Shown in pieces: positions 8,588 through 15,090 of a stretch of DNA of 33,309 nucleotides. Within the stretch, counting starts at the first letter, position 1. Each line of letters opens with the position of its first letter. The notes below the pieces were generated by a model, which was not told where the DNA came from, did no database searches, and saw only the letters and a program-made list of their open reading frames with translations. A program made the translations under genes and the position numbers. The stretch comes from an uncultured Acinetobacter sp. (GTDB lineage Bacteria; Cyanobacteriota; Vampirovibrionia; Gastranaerophilales; Gastranaerophilaceae): the NCBI GenBank assembly GCA_900321205.1, contig ONVC01000009.1, positions 1 through 33,309 of the forward strand, read 5' to 3'.

Positions 8588-8986
8588 TTACCGTCCTAAA
8601 AATTGTTCAAGTATCACACAGGCACTTTCTATATCCACAAGTCCCTTATTTTTTCTGAAATCTGCTTTTCTCGCACGAAGCCGTTCTTCTGCTTCTTCGG
8701 AAGTAAGTCTTTCATCTTCTAATATTATATCAAAACCAACAATTTTTTGTGAAAAATTTATACAATCCTCTCCCTGAAAACCGATAGAGCCATCCATATT
8801 TTTGGGAAGTCCTACAACAATTTTTTCCACGTGGTTTTCTTTTGCAATCTTTTGTATCTCTTCTAATGCCTTTTCTTCGGGCTGCCTTTGTATGCAGGAG
8901 TGCGGAGTCGCTATAACGTGGAGAAAATCGCTTAACGCCACGCCTATTCGTTTAGTCCCGACATCAAGAGCCATTATTTTATACAT
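8588..8986 (-). CDS. ruvX: Putative pre-16S rRNA nuclease / Holliday junction resolvase-like RuvX (YqgF)
   Basis: This is an RNase H-fold nuclease implicated in 16S rRNA 5' maturation. From the ATG at 8986 it is 132 aa, beginning MYKIMALDVGTKRIGVALSD with catalytic D8. It also has VVGLPKNMDGS, DERLTSEEA and a C-terminal DIESACVILEQFL. A longer frame begins at 9007, but AAGGTGG 7 bases before 8986 and the family's usual N-terminus favour 8986. The start overlaps the upstream gene's stop (ATGTATAA), so translation is probably coupled. DUF1292 follows 3 bases later, a conserved pairing. Confidence 0.93.
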   Translation of the reverse strand: MYKIMALDVGTKRIGVALSDFLHVIATPHSCIQRQPEEKALEEIQKIAKENHVEKIVVGLPKNMDGSIGFQGEDCINFSQKIVGFDIILEDERLTSEEAEERLRARKADFRKNKGLVDIESACVILEQFLGR

Positions 8987-10574
8987 GTTCAACCCACCTT
9001 GCTTCAATGCTTGAAATAATCAAATCAAGCTGAAGCAGTTTGAATTGTTCATCTTCCCTGTTTTGTTTAGGCTGAAATGCGCTTTTGGTTTTTTGTTTAT
9101 TTTTGAGAATGTATCTTAAACCAACGTAATATTCATAAATGCTTTTACGTATTATGTTAGTCAGGAACTGATAATTTGTACCAAGCGAATAGAAAATCTG
9201 AGCAAGTTCCATATCACCTTTTGTGTATCTCAGATACGCCGCCAGACTGAACGTCACAAGTTTATATGCAAGCTCAGGTGCCGTATAGATTTCGTCAAAA
9301 TGGTCAGCTATAAATTTATCCGCATCAACGTTAAAATTATTCTTTTTGTATTCGTCAGACAATTTGCTGATAAAAGCTCCGAATGTATCAGAAGTTATTT
9401 CATCAAAGAACCAGTTCTGAACATAATCACTCATACATAATTTATCAATCTCTTTTTGGTTAAGCTCTTTCTTTTCAAGATTAATTTCCGGTTTTTTCGG
9501 AATAATATCAAGCATAATACTTTGCCAGCAGATATATTCGTAAGGAATGGTTTCTCCGTTTGTGTGAGAACTTTCTTCAGCCTGATTCAGTATGTATTTA
9601 ATAACTTCCGGTTCGACTTCGTATCTTTCCTGATAGTTATAAAATTTGTCAACGATGCGGTAGAAATCCTTTTCTGTCATGGAATGGAAACCGAATGCAT
9701 CTAATATACCGTATCTTGGGTTAACGACTATTGCAAGAAATTGAAGTGACTTGTCTTCTCTTTTTCTTGAAAATATGATTGCCATGTTTCCGTGTCCGTC
9801 AGGGAAAGAAACATAAGTTTTAAAAGGTCTTGATTCTTTTAAAATATTTGCATAAAACTCATCTGTTTTATCAACTCTTATACCTGACATTTTGAGCTCT
9901 GACAGAGCTTTGTTTATTCTGCTGTGCAAACTTTGCGGAGCGTAAGGCTTTGCATTTTCTAACGCATGGTATGCAAGCTGGGATTTTGTTCTGCCTAATA
10001 TTTCCAAAGCTGTAAAGCCGACTTCTGTCCCCATATAATACAGGAATACAGGTATAAGAATATTTGCAAGGCTGTCGCAGTCATAATCTTCTTCAAGTGA
10101 TTTTATTAAAACAATCTTGTCATTGTCAGAAAGAGCGTTCAGAAAATCCATAAAATCTATCTGTGCTTCCGGATTCATTATGGCTGATTCTAATAACTGT
10201 TTTGTTTCTTCATTTATAAGTTCATTAAACTGTTCAAAGTATCCGCTTATAACATCATAGTCAACCTTATTGCCCAAATCTTTCAGCATGTTAAAAGCAA
10301 CCATTTTAACGTGGTCATTGTATTCGGGAGCCTTAATGACATTCCAGAGCTCGTCGCTCAGCATATCTTTATCAATAAGCTCTGTCATGAGCCAGCAAAT
10401 CAGCATAGCTTTCTGCTCCGGGGCAGTTATAAGTTCCCGTATTAAAACATTTAATACGGCTTTTTTGTCTTGTATATTCCGTAAATCCGTAATGAGTGCG
10501 GAATCCGGTTTTGAAGCTGTTGATAAAGCCGTAAGTGTGGCTAAAATTTCTGCTTTTATCTGAATCTTATTCAT
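8979..10574 (-). CDS. HEAT-like helical protein of unknown function
   Basis: The 531-aa protein belongs to no named family I recognise. Residues 1-~235 are short amphipathic helices resembling degenerate HEAT repeats. About 240-330 is a predicted alpha/beta block (TYVSFPDGHGNMAIIFSRK, then FLAIVVNPRYGILDAFGFHS), and the remainder is helical again. No signal peptide or membrane segment is visible. The ATG has AAGGAG four bases upstream and a good promoter (10601-10629), so it heads the eight-gene minus-strand unit. Its 3' end overlaps ruvX. Another HEAT-type protein is encoded divergently at 10738. Position at the head of a translation/quality-control operon hints at a scaffold role, but that is a guess. 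Confidence 0.85.
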   Translation of the reverse strand: MNKIQIKAEILATLTALSTASKPDSALITDLRNIQDKKAVLNVLIRELITAPEQKAMLICWLMTELIDKDMLSDELWNVIKAPEYNDHVKMVAFNMLKDLGNKVDYDVISGYFEQFNELINEETKQLLESAIMNPEAQIDFMDFLNALSDNDKIVLIKSLEEDYDCDSLANILIPVFLYYMGTEVGFTALEILGRTKSQLAYHALENAKPYAPQSLHSRINKALSELKMSGIRVDKTDEFYANILKESRPFKTYVSFPDGHGNMAIIFSRKREDKSLQFLAIVVNPRYGILDAFGFHSMTEKDFYRIVDKFYNYQERYEVEPEVIKYILNQAEESSHTNGETIPYEYICWQSIMLDIIPKKPEINLEKKELNQKEIDKLCMSDYVQNWFFDEITSDTFGAFISKLSDEYKKNNFNVDADKFIADHFDEIYTAPELAYKLVTFSLAAYLRYTKGDMELAQIFYSLGTNYQFLTNIIRKSIYEYYVGLRYILKNKQKTKSAFQPKQNREDEQFKLLQLDLIISSIEARWVEHV

Positions 10575-10600
10575 AGAACTCCTTATCTAAACTTATCCTG

Positions 10601-10629
10601 ATTTTAGCTTAAAATTTGACTGATGTAAA
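10601..10629 (-). promoter_or_regulatory. Predicted promoter of the eight-gene minus-strand unit
   Basis: Minus strand: TTTACA, 17-base spacer, TAAAAT, each one mismatch from consensus. It lies about 26 bases before the ATG at 10574. It should drive the HEAT gene through rubredoxin, since no other terminator is visible until 3521. Confidence 0.6.
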
Positions 10630-10646
10630 GAAGAGTTTAAGACGAT

Positions 10647-10673
10647 ATTAAGATTATGCAAAGAAATCTTAAT
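10647..10673. promoter_or_regulatory. Perfect 9-bp dyad upstream of small HEAT gene
   Basis: Arms ATTAAGATT (10647-10655) and AATCTTAAT (10665-10673) with a 9-base spacer. The right arm covers the expected -35 region of the +strand TATAAT at 10691-10696. It is a candidate operator for the divergent region. As a terminator it is AT-only and poorly placed. Confidence 0.4.
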
Positions 10674-10690
10674 TTTTGAAAAAATTGTTC

Positions 10691-10696
10691 TATAAT
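10691..10696 (+). promoter_or_regulatory. -10 element for small HEAT gene
   Basis: Perfect TATAAT, 42 bases before the ATG at 10738. The -35 region (CTTAAT at 10668-10673 for a 17-base spacer) is weak and lies in the dyad, which suggests activator or repressor control. Confidence 0.5.
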
Positions 10697-10737
10697 AAAA
10701 TTGCAAATGAGAAATAATAATATATAAGGAGAAAGAA

Positions 10738-11019
10738 ATGTCAACAGTTGCAGAGATTCTTAACAAGTTAGAAACAGCAGATAATACAACAAAAAATCAG
10801 ATAGAAAACATTCTTGTAGACAAAGGTTCTGATGTTGTTCCCGAACTTGTCAGCCAGCTCCAGACAACAAAAGGTGTAAAAAGAGGCGTTGCTTCAATGG
10901 CACTAATCAGAATAGGTGAAGCATCTGTTGAATATCTTAAAAAAGCTGCAAGCTGCAACAAGGATTTTGAATGGGTTGCAAAATACCTTATCTCTGAAAT
11001 CCAGGGCGTTGCTGCATAA
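10738..11019 (+). CDS. Small HEAT-repeat protein (93 aa)
   Basis: The 93-aa protein begins MSTVAEILNKLETADNTTKN. It contains one or two HEAT-like helical pairs: NILVDKGSDVVPELVSQL, then RGVASMALIRIGEASVEYLKKAA. No signal peptide or enzyme motif is present. AAGGAG lies 6-7 bases before the ATG. A strong terminator (11042-11073) ends the transcript after this single gene. It is divergent from a large HEAT-like gene across a promoter-rich 163-base gap. HEAT modules bind proteins; the partner is unknown. Confidence 0.85.
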   Translation: MSTVAEILNKLETADNTTKNQIENILVDKGSDVVPELVSQLQTTKGVKRGVASMALIRIGEASVEYLKKAASCNKDFEWVAKYLISEIQGVAA

Positions 11020-11041
11020 GCTTTAATATATTTGATGAACT

Positions 11042-11073
11042 AAATACCCTCTTCTCTATACAAGAGGGTATTT
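11042..11073 (+). terminator. Intrinsic terminator between small HEAT gene and rnhA
   Basis: Perfect 12-bp stem (arms 11042-11053 and 11062-11073), 8-base loop, T-run through 11075. It ends only 16-18 bases before the rnhA start. Confidence 0.9.
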
Positions 11074-11091
11074 TTATGTCTTAATTATTGT

Positions 11092-11553
11092 ATGGAAAAC
11101 AAAGTTAAAGTAACTTTATATACAGACGGAGCTTGCAGCGGTAATCCGGGACCCGGTGGATATGGCGCAATTCTAGTTTATGTTGATTCGACAGGAACAA
11201 AACACGAAAAAGAATTTTCAGCCGGATATAAGCATGTTACCAATAATCAAATGGAGCTGCTCGCAGTCATTGTCGGATTTGAAGCCTTGAAGAAACCTGC
11301 TGACGTTACTGTCGTTTCTGACAGCAAATACGTCTGTGATGCATTTAACCAAAAATGGATAGACGGCTGGGTGAAAAAGAACTGGAAAAATGTCAAAAAT
11401 ATTGAACTTTGGAAAAGATTACTGGCTGCAATGCAGCCCCACGACTATACATTTGAATGGGTAAAAGGACATGCAGGTCATCCGTATAATGAAAGATGTG
11501 ACAGGCTCGGAGTAGAGGCATATAAACAGAGTGATTTGTTGGAAAAAATCTGA
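11092..11553 (+). CDS. rnhA: Ribonuclease HI
   Basis: RNase HI cleaves the RNA strand of RNA-DNA hybrids (R-loops, Okazaki primers). The 153-aa protein is full length. Its catalytic carboxylates are D12 (YTDGACSGNPG), E55 (NQMELLA), D77 (SDSKY) and D137 (CDRLG), with the flexible His region at GHAGH. The ATG at 11092 has no Shine-Dalgarno sequence, and the upstream terminator ends 18 bases before it. The mRNA is therefore either almost leaderless or depends on read-through. No better in-frame start exists upstream. Confidence 0.96.
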   Translation: MENKVKVTLYTDGACSGNPGPGGYGAILVYVDSTGTKHEKEFSAGYKHVTNNQMELLAVIVGFEALKKPADVTVVSDSKYVCDAFNQKWIDGWVKKNWKNVKNIELWKRLLAAMQPHDYTFEWVKGHAGHPYNERCDRLGVEAYKQSDLLEKI

Positions 11554-11572
11554 TTTTTTATCTTAATTATGT

Positions 11573-11578
11573 TATAAT
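11573..11578 (+). promoter_or_regulatory. -10 element before ankyrin gene
   Basis: Perfect TATAAT just after the rnhA stop, with no good -35. It is followed by a near-duplicate GATAAATATA (11585-11594 and 11598-11607) and then AGGAGGG before the ATG at 11621. Confidence 0.5.
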
Positions 11579-11620
11579 ACCAGGAGATAAATATAGGGAT
11601 AAATATAAGGAGGGAAGTGT

Positions 11621-12202
11621 ATGAAAAAATTATTGGCAGTTACATTAATGTCAGCTCTTATTTTTGGAGCAGTATCAGTTAATGCAGCAGACGATTTAAC
11701 CCCAAAGGAACAAATTATAAAACAAATTATTAAAAAGAATTATAACTATGATGCAACAGGTATTTTAAAAGCTGTCAAAAATGGCGATAAAGATGTAATC
11801 AGTTTGTTCATAGCATCCGGATATGACCCGAATACAACTATTCTTAAATTGCCTGCAATTTATTGGGCTATAAAATTAAAGAAATCAGAAATTGTAGACA
11901 AACTTCTTGCTGCGGGTGTTGATCCAAACCAGGAAGTTAACGGAAAATCATTACTTGCTCTGGCTATATCAAATCAGGACTTAGCAACTGTAAAGGTTCT
12001 GTTAAAACATGGCGCAAATGTTAATGATATGTCTGCAGGCAAAAGCCTTTTGGCTCTGGCTTTATCAAAAAAAAGCACGGAAATTTCAACTCTCTTAGTT
12101 AAATCCGGTGCAAAGGTTGATGAAGCAGCTATGGAAAGAACCCTGAAACTTAATGACAGTGTTCTTAAAGACTTGATTATTACCAATTACAAGAAACAAT
12201 AA
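11621..12202 (+). CDS. Secreted/periplasmic ankyrin-repeat protein
   Basis: The 193-aa protein has a clear signal peptide: MKK, a hydrophobic core to about residue 20, and a predicted cleavage after VNA-A at ~23. Residues ~45-175 carry about four ankyrin repeats, with the hallmarks LLAAGVDPN, VKVLLKHGANVND and ISTLLVKSGAKVD. No enzymatic domain is present. It has a strong AGGAGGG ribosome site and its own TATAAT. The HIT gene follows 13 bases after the stop, so they are probably co-transcribed. Exported ankyrin proteins may act in envelope stress protection or in host/prey interaction; the sequence does not decide between these. Confidence 0.9.
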   Translation: MKKLLAVTLMSALIFGAVSVNAADDLTPKEQIIKQIIKKNYNYDATGILKAVKNGDKDVISLFIASGYDPNTTILKLPAIYWAIKLKKSEIVDKLLAAGVDPNQEVNGKSLLALAISNQDLATVKVLLKHGANVNDMSAGKSLLALALSKKSTEISTLLVKSGAKVDEAAMERTLKLNDSVLKDLIITNYKKQ

Positions 12203-12215
12203 AAAGGATTAAAAA

Positions 12216-12530
12216 ATGAGTGATTGTATATTTTGTAAGATTATAAAAGGTGATTTTAATACAGAGTTCGTTTACGAAAATGAATACGCTGTTGTTTTCA
12301 AAGATATAAACCCAAAAGCTGACATTCATCTTCTTGTTGTCCCGAGAATCCATGTTGAATCTTTAAACGAACTTGATGACGAAGCTCTGTTGGGTAAATT
12401 AATGATGACAGTTAAAGAAACAACAAAGAAACTCGGTATTAAATCTTACCGTACGGTTATAAATACGGGGAAAGAAGCAGGACAGGAAGTTTTTCACCTG
12501 CACATACATATACTTAGTGGGAATATGTAA
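12216..12530 (+). CDS. HIT-family nucleotide hydrolase (HinT-like)
   Basis: The 104-aa protein has the histidine triad HLHIH at residues 94-98 (VFHLHIH). This family hydrolyses purine nucleoside phosphoramidates and adenylates. The N-terminus SDCIFCKII with two Cys (4 and 7) is typical of bacterial HinT, as is DIHLLVVPRIH at 36-46. It is slightly short at the C-terminus, ending SGNM a few residues after the triad, where relatives usually extend GGR. The gene lies between the ankyrin gene and speE. AAAAGGA precedes the ATG. Confidence 0.94.
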   Translation: MSDCIFCKIIKGDFNTEFVYENEYAVVFKDINPKADIHLLVVPRIHVESLNELDDEALLGKLMMTVKETTKKLGIKSYRTVINTGKEAGQEVFHLHIHILSGNM

Positions 12531-12539
12531 TAATCTTTT

Positions 12540-12575
12540 CCCTCGCCCCTTGAGGGAGAGGGTTAGGGTGAGGGG
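12540..12575. repeat. GC-rich dispersed hairpin repeat, copy 3
   Basis: CCCTCGCCC / loop CTTGA / GGGAGAGGG followed by TTAGGGTGAGGGG on the plus strand, in the same orientation as copy 2. It sits between the HIT stop and the speE ribosome site. The tail after the stem (AGGGTGAGGGG) is conserved among copies. Confidence 0.85.
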
Positions 12576-12593
12576 TAAAAGAAAGGATATAAA

Positions 12594-13466
12594 ATGACAC
12601 AAACAGTAGTTTTACAAGGCGTAGATAAAGAACAAAATATTTATAAAGAAATAACTCCGGGCGGATACGGAATTGCAATAAAAACAAAGGATATACTTTT
12701 TTCCGAACAGTCAAAGTTCCAGAAAGTAGAAATTTTTGATACGGATTCAACATTGGGAAGAGTGTTAACTCTTGATGAGCTTATGATGACAACGGAAGGT
12801 GATGAGTTTCATTATCACGAAATGATAGCTCATATTCCTATGATGCAGCATCCTTGTCCGAAAACAGTTCTCGTAATCGGCGGCGGTGACGGCGGAACGG
12901 TAAGAGAAGTTCTTAAACATGACACCGTTGAAAAAGTTGTTCTCTGTGAAATTGACGGTATGGTTATTGAAGCATGCAAAAAATACTTACCGACTATCTC
13001 TTGTGAGCTTGATAATCCTAAGTGCGAAATTCTTGTTGAAGATGCCATTGAATATATTAAAGACAAAGAGAATATGTTTGATATCATTTTAATCGATTCT
13101 ACTGACCCGATGGGACCCGGTGAAGGCTTGTTCACGGATGAGTTTTATAACAATGTAAAACGCTCTATGAAAAAAGGCGGAATTATGGTTGCACAGTCTG
13201 AATCACCTTTTACAAACAAGGAAGAAATTAAGAAAATGTACACACAACTAAAACGTGTGTTCCCGATTGTTTCAACTTATACTTCAAACATTCCTACTTA
13301 TCCCGGCGGATATTGGGCTTGGGCGTTCTGTTCGGAAGAAGTTAAACCGCTTTCATATTATGATGAAAGACGCGGTGAAGCAATTACAAAAACCTGCAAA
13401 ATATATAACAAAGAGTATCATAACGCCAGGTTTGCTCTGCCGAATTACTTAAAAGAACTTTTATAG
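12594..13466 (+). CDS. speE: Polyamine aminopropyltransferase (spermidine synthase)
   Basis: SpeE transfers an aminopropyl group from decarboxylated S-adenosylmethionine to putrescine. The 290-aa protein has the SAM-type motif VIGGGDGGTVREV (94-106), the acidic ribose ligand LCEID (117-121) and the catalytic DSTDPMGPGEGLF with D168 and D171. GDEFHYHEM at 69-77 is the conserved substrate-pocket segment. GAAAGGA precedes the ATG. No speD or arginine/ornithine decarboxylase is adjacent. A strong terminator follows 17 bases after the stop, closing the ankyrin-HIT-speE unit. Confidence 0.96.
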   Translation: MTQTVVLQGVDKEQNIYKEITPGGYGIAIKTKDILFSEQSKFQKVEIFDTDSTLGRVLTLDELMMTTEGDEFHYHEMIAHIPMMQHPCPKTVLVIGGGDGGTVREVLKHDTVEKVVLCEIDGMVIEACKKYLPTISCELDNPKCEILVEDAIEYIKDKENMFDIILIDSTDPMGPGEGLFTDEFYNNVKRSMKKGGIMVAQSESPFTNKEEIKKMYTQLKRVFPIVSTYTSNIPTYPGGYWAWAFCSEEVKPLSYYDERRGEAITKTCKIYNKEYHNARFALPNYLKELL

Positions 13467-13483
13467 TAAAAATAAAAATTTAT

Positions 13484-13513
13484 AAAAACAGGTTCATTAT
13501 TGAACCTGTTTTT
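13484..13513 (+). terminator. Intrinsic terminator after speE
   Basis: 13-bp stem (AAAAACAGGTTCA with its complement), TTAT loop, T-run. The GGTTCA-TTAT-TGAACC core is at 13491-13506. Confidence 0.9.
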
Positions 13514-13536
13514 TTATTGCCCTGAAATAAAGAAAA

Positions 13537-13561
13537 GTTGCTAGGTTTTTGGCTTAGCAAC
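13537..13561 (-). terminator. Hairpin with minus-strand U-run, probable terminator of the AAA+ pair
   Basis: GTTGCTA/TAGCAAC arms with an 11-base loop. On the minus strand the arm is followed by TTTTCTTTATTT. It lies 258 bases beyond the AAA+ stop at 13819. The stretch 13562-13818 has no convincing gene; it would be a long 3' UTR or a separate small RNA. Confidence 0.55.
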
Positions 13562-13818
13562 ATTAAATAAACACGAGGATATTAAGAGAGAGTATAAAAA
13601 GTCTGTTTTACAAAGGTTTTGACTTATCCGCCTTGTCCTTTGATTATTTTTTATTTTTACCATCTTTCTTTGGGGTTTCTATCTTTTGTATTTACCCCTG
13701 TCTTACATCTATATAAAGTATTTTTTTGTTGAGAAATTGCCTTTTTGAGGTAAATATTTTTTTATTTGTAACAGAACTTAAAACTGTATAGAATAGACAT
13801 GCATGGCGTATATACTAA

Positions 13819-15075
13819 TTATTTATTTTTTGTTCTGCCAAATAATCGTTTCCAGAAAGATACTGTTTTTTCAGGTTCAACATTCTCAAAATCAGGGGCA
13901 TCCAAACCCAGTCTTTCCCAGATAGGAAGTCCTTCTTCTATTGCACCTACCGGTTTTCCTTTGGTTTCTACTGCATCTGTCAGGTATTTAAGATCAAAAT
14001 CTTTTGCCTTGCCGTTTTGTAAATCTATTGCATAGCTGGTTCTTGCTTTTTTCGCAATATCTTCAATGTCTCTGTGGGCATATTTTTTGTTTCTGAGTTC
14101 TTTTGCAAAATTTTCCAGTTTGCTTTTGTTGTTTTCAAAGAATTTTCCGTTTTTAATATCTTCACTCTTTTTCATGTGGAATTTTAAAGATGCAATTATT
14201 TCTTTTTCGTCAGGTAAATCTATTTTTAAAATATTACCAAACCTGCTCAAAGAAGCTTTGTCCAAATTTCCTGAATCAGGGTTAACGTTTGTTGTACCGA
14301 CAATTTTAATATTTTTAAGTTCTTTAATCTGGTCCAGACCGTTAAGGAATGCAGTTCTGTTTTCTGCAAGGTGCAGGTTGTTTGAACCGCATTTTTCTCT
14401 CGGTACAAGGAGGGCATCTATTTCGTTAAATGCAACCAGGAATTTTTTATTAGGATTTTTTCTTGCTTTTTCTGCGAGTCGTTTAAATACACCCTGTATC
14501 TCAACGGAAGTCTGACCGATAAATGGTGAAGAAACGTCTGCGAACTGTACTTCTGAGTATTCTGCACCGATTTCATTTGCAAGAAGTTTTGCGCTGAAAG
14601 TCTTACCGGTACCTGATGGTCCCCACATTATAATACATTGTTCGGGAGAATCAACGCCGGCTTTTTTCATAACTTCGTCGCTCAATCCGGCTGTGTCTTT
14701 TATGTTTTGTATAAATTTGCGAACTTTTTCATTAACGCAGTCATCTGTGAGAGCAGGGAAATTGTCTTTTTTGGAAAAATCTTCCCAAACCATTTTAAGA
14801 TTTTTTGAACCTTCACCTTTGCCTGCTTTTACCATAGCAAAAATCTGAAGTAACAATGAACCGACCAAACCGACAGCGATACCGACACTACTGTAAGCAA
14901 GCATTTTATTAAGACGACTTTGCTGCTTTTCTTTCTTTTGTGCCTCTCTGTCCATAGCCAGAAGTTCAAACGAATCATCTCCGTAGTCCATCGGGCGCGG
15001 AGGAATATTTTGTTTTTGATTAAACATTGATTGGTTATAGTCTGACTTAAAACTTGTTGGTGATATTGTTAACAT
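13819..15075 (-). CDS. Membrane-anchored AAA+ ATPase with Asn in Walker B
   Basis: The 418-aa protein has a polar N-terminal leader containing TSFKS (8-11 region), a charged stretch, one membrane segment at ~59-82 and an AAA+ module. The P-loop is canonical (GPSGTGKT, 152-159). The Walker B motif reads FLVAFNEID, so Asn217 replaces the usual Asp while Glu218 is kept. Pore-loop-like SPFIGQTS is at 183-190, sensor 1 TTN at 261-263, and a candidate arginine finger is R278 in LSRFG. It is encoded 15 bases after a second AAA+ gene. The fold resembles FtsH/spastin-type classical AAA proteins, but no protease or other effector domain is fused. NEID-type Walker B variants occur in some bacterial AAA proteins as far as I recall, so ATPase activity is not excluded. 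Substrate unknown. Confidence 0.9.
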   Translation of the reverse strand: MLTISPTSFKSDYNQSMFNQKQNIPPRPMDYGDDSFELLAMDREAQKKEKQQSRLNKMLAYSSVGIAVGLVGSLLLQIFAMVKAGKGEGSKNLKMVWEDFSKKDNFPALTDDCVNEKVRKFIQNIKDTAGLSDEVMKKAGVDSPEQCIIMWGPSGTGKTFSAKLLANEIGAEYSEVQFADVSSPFIGQTSVEIQGVFKRLAEKARKNPNKKFLVAFNEIDALLVPREKCGSNNLHLAENRTAFLNGLDQIKELKNIKIVGTTNVNPDSGNLDKASLSRFGNILKIDLPDEKEIIASLKFHMKKSEDIKNGKFFENNKSKLENFAKELRNKKYAHRDIEDIAKKARTSYAIDLQNGKAKDFDLKYLTDAVETKGKPVGAIEEGLPIWERLGLDAPDFENVEPEKTVSFWKRLFGRTKNK

Positions 15076-15090
15076 AGTTTTTCCTTTTTA

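Noticed and set aside
2707..12575. CRISPR interpretation of the GC-rich repeats
   Set aside because: Only three copies, kilobases apart and in both orientations, with no spacers or cas genes.
12399..12753. Minus-strand frames across the HIT-speE gap
   Set aside because: They run through repeat copy 3 and antisense to two well-supported genes.
13541..13663. 40-aa minus-strand frame downstream of the AAA+ gene
   Set aside because: It has no convincing ribosome site, and its stop lies inside the terminator hairpin, so it is probably chance.
13766..13795. Plus-strand TTGTAA-N17-TAGAAT promoter match
   Set aside because: It would only read antisense into the AAA+ gene. Such matches are common in AT-rich DNA.
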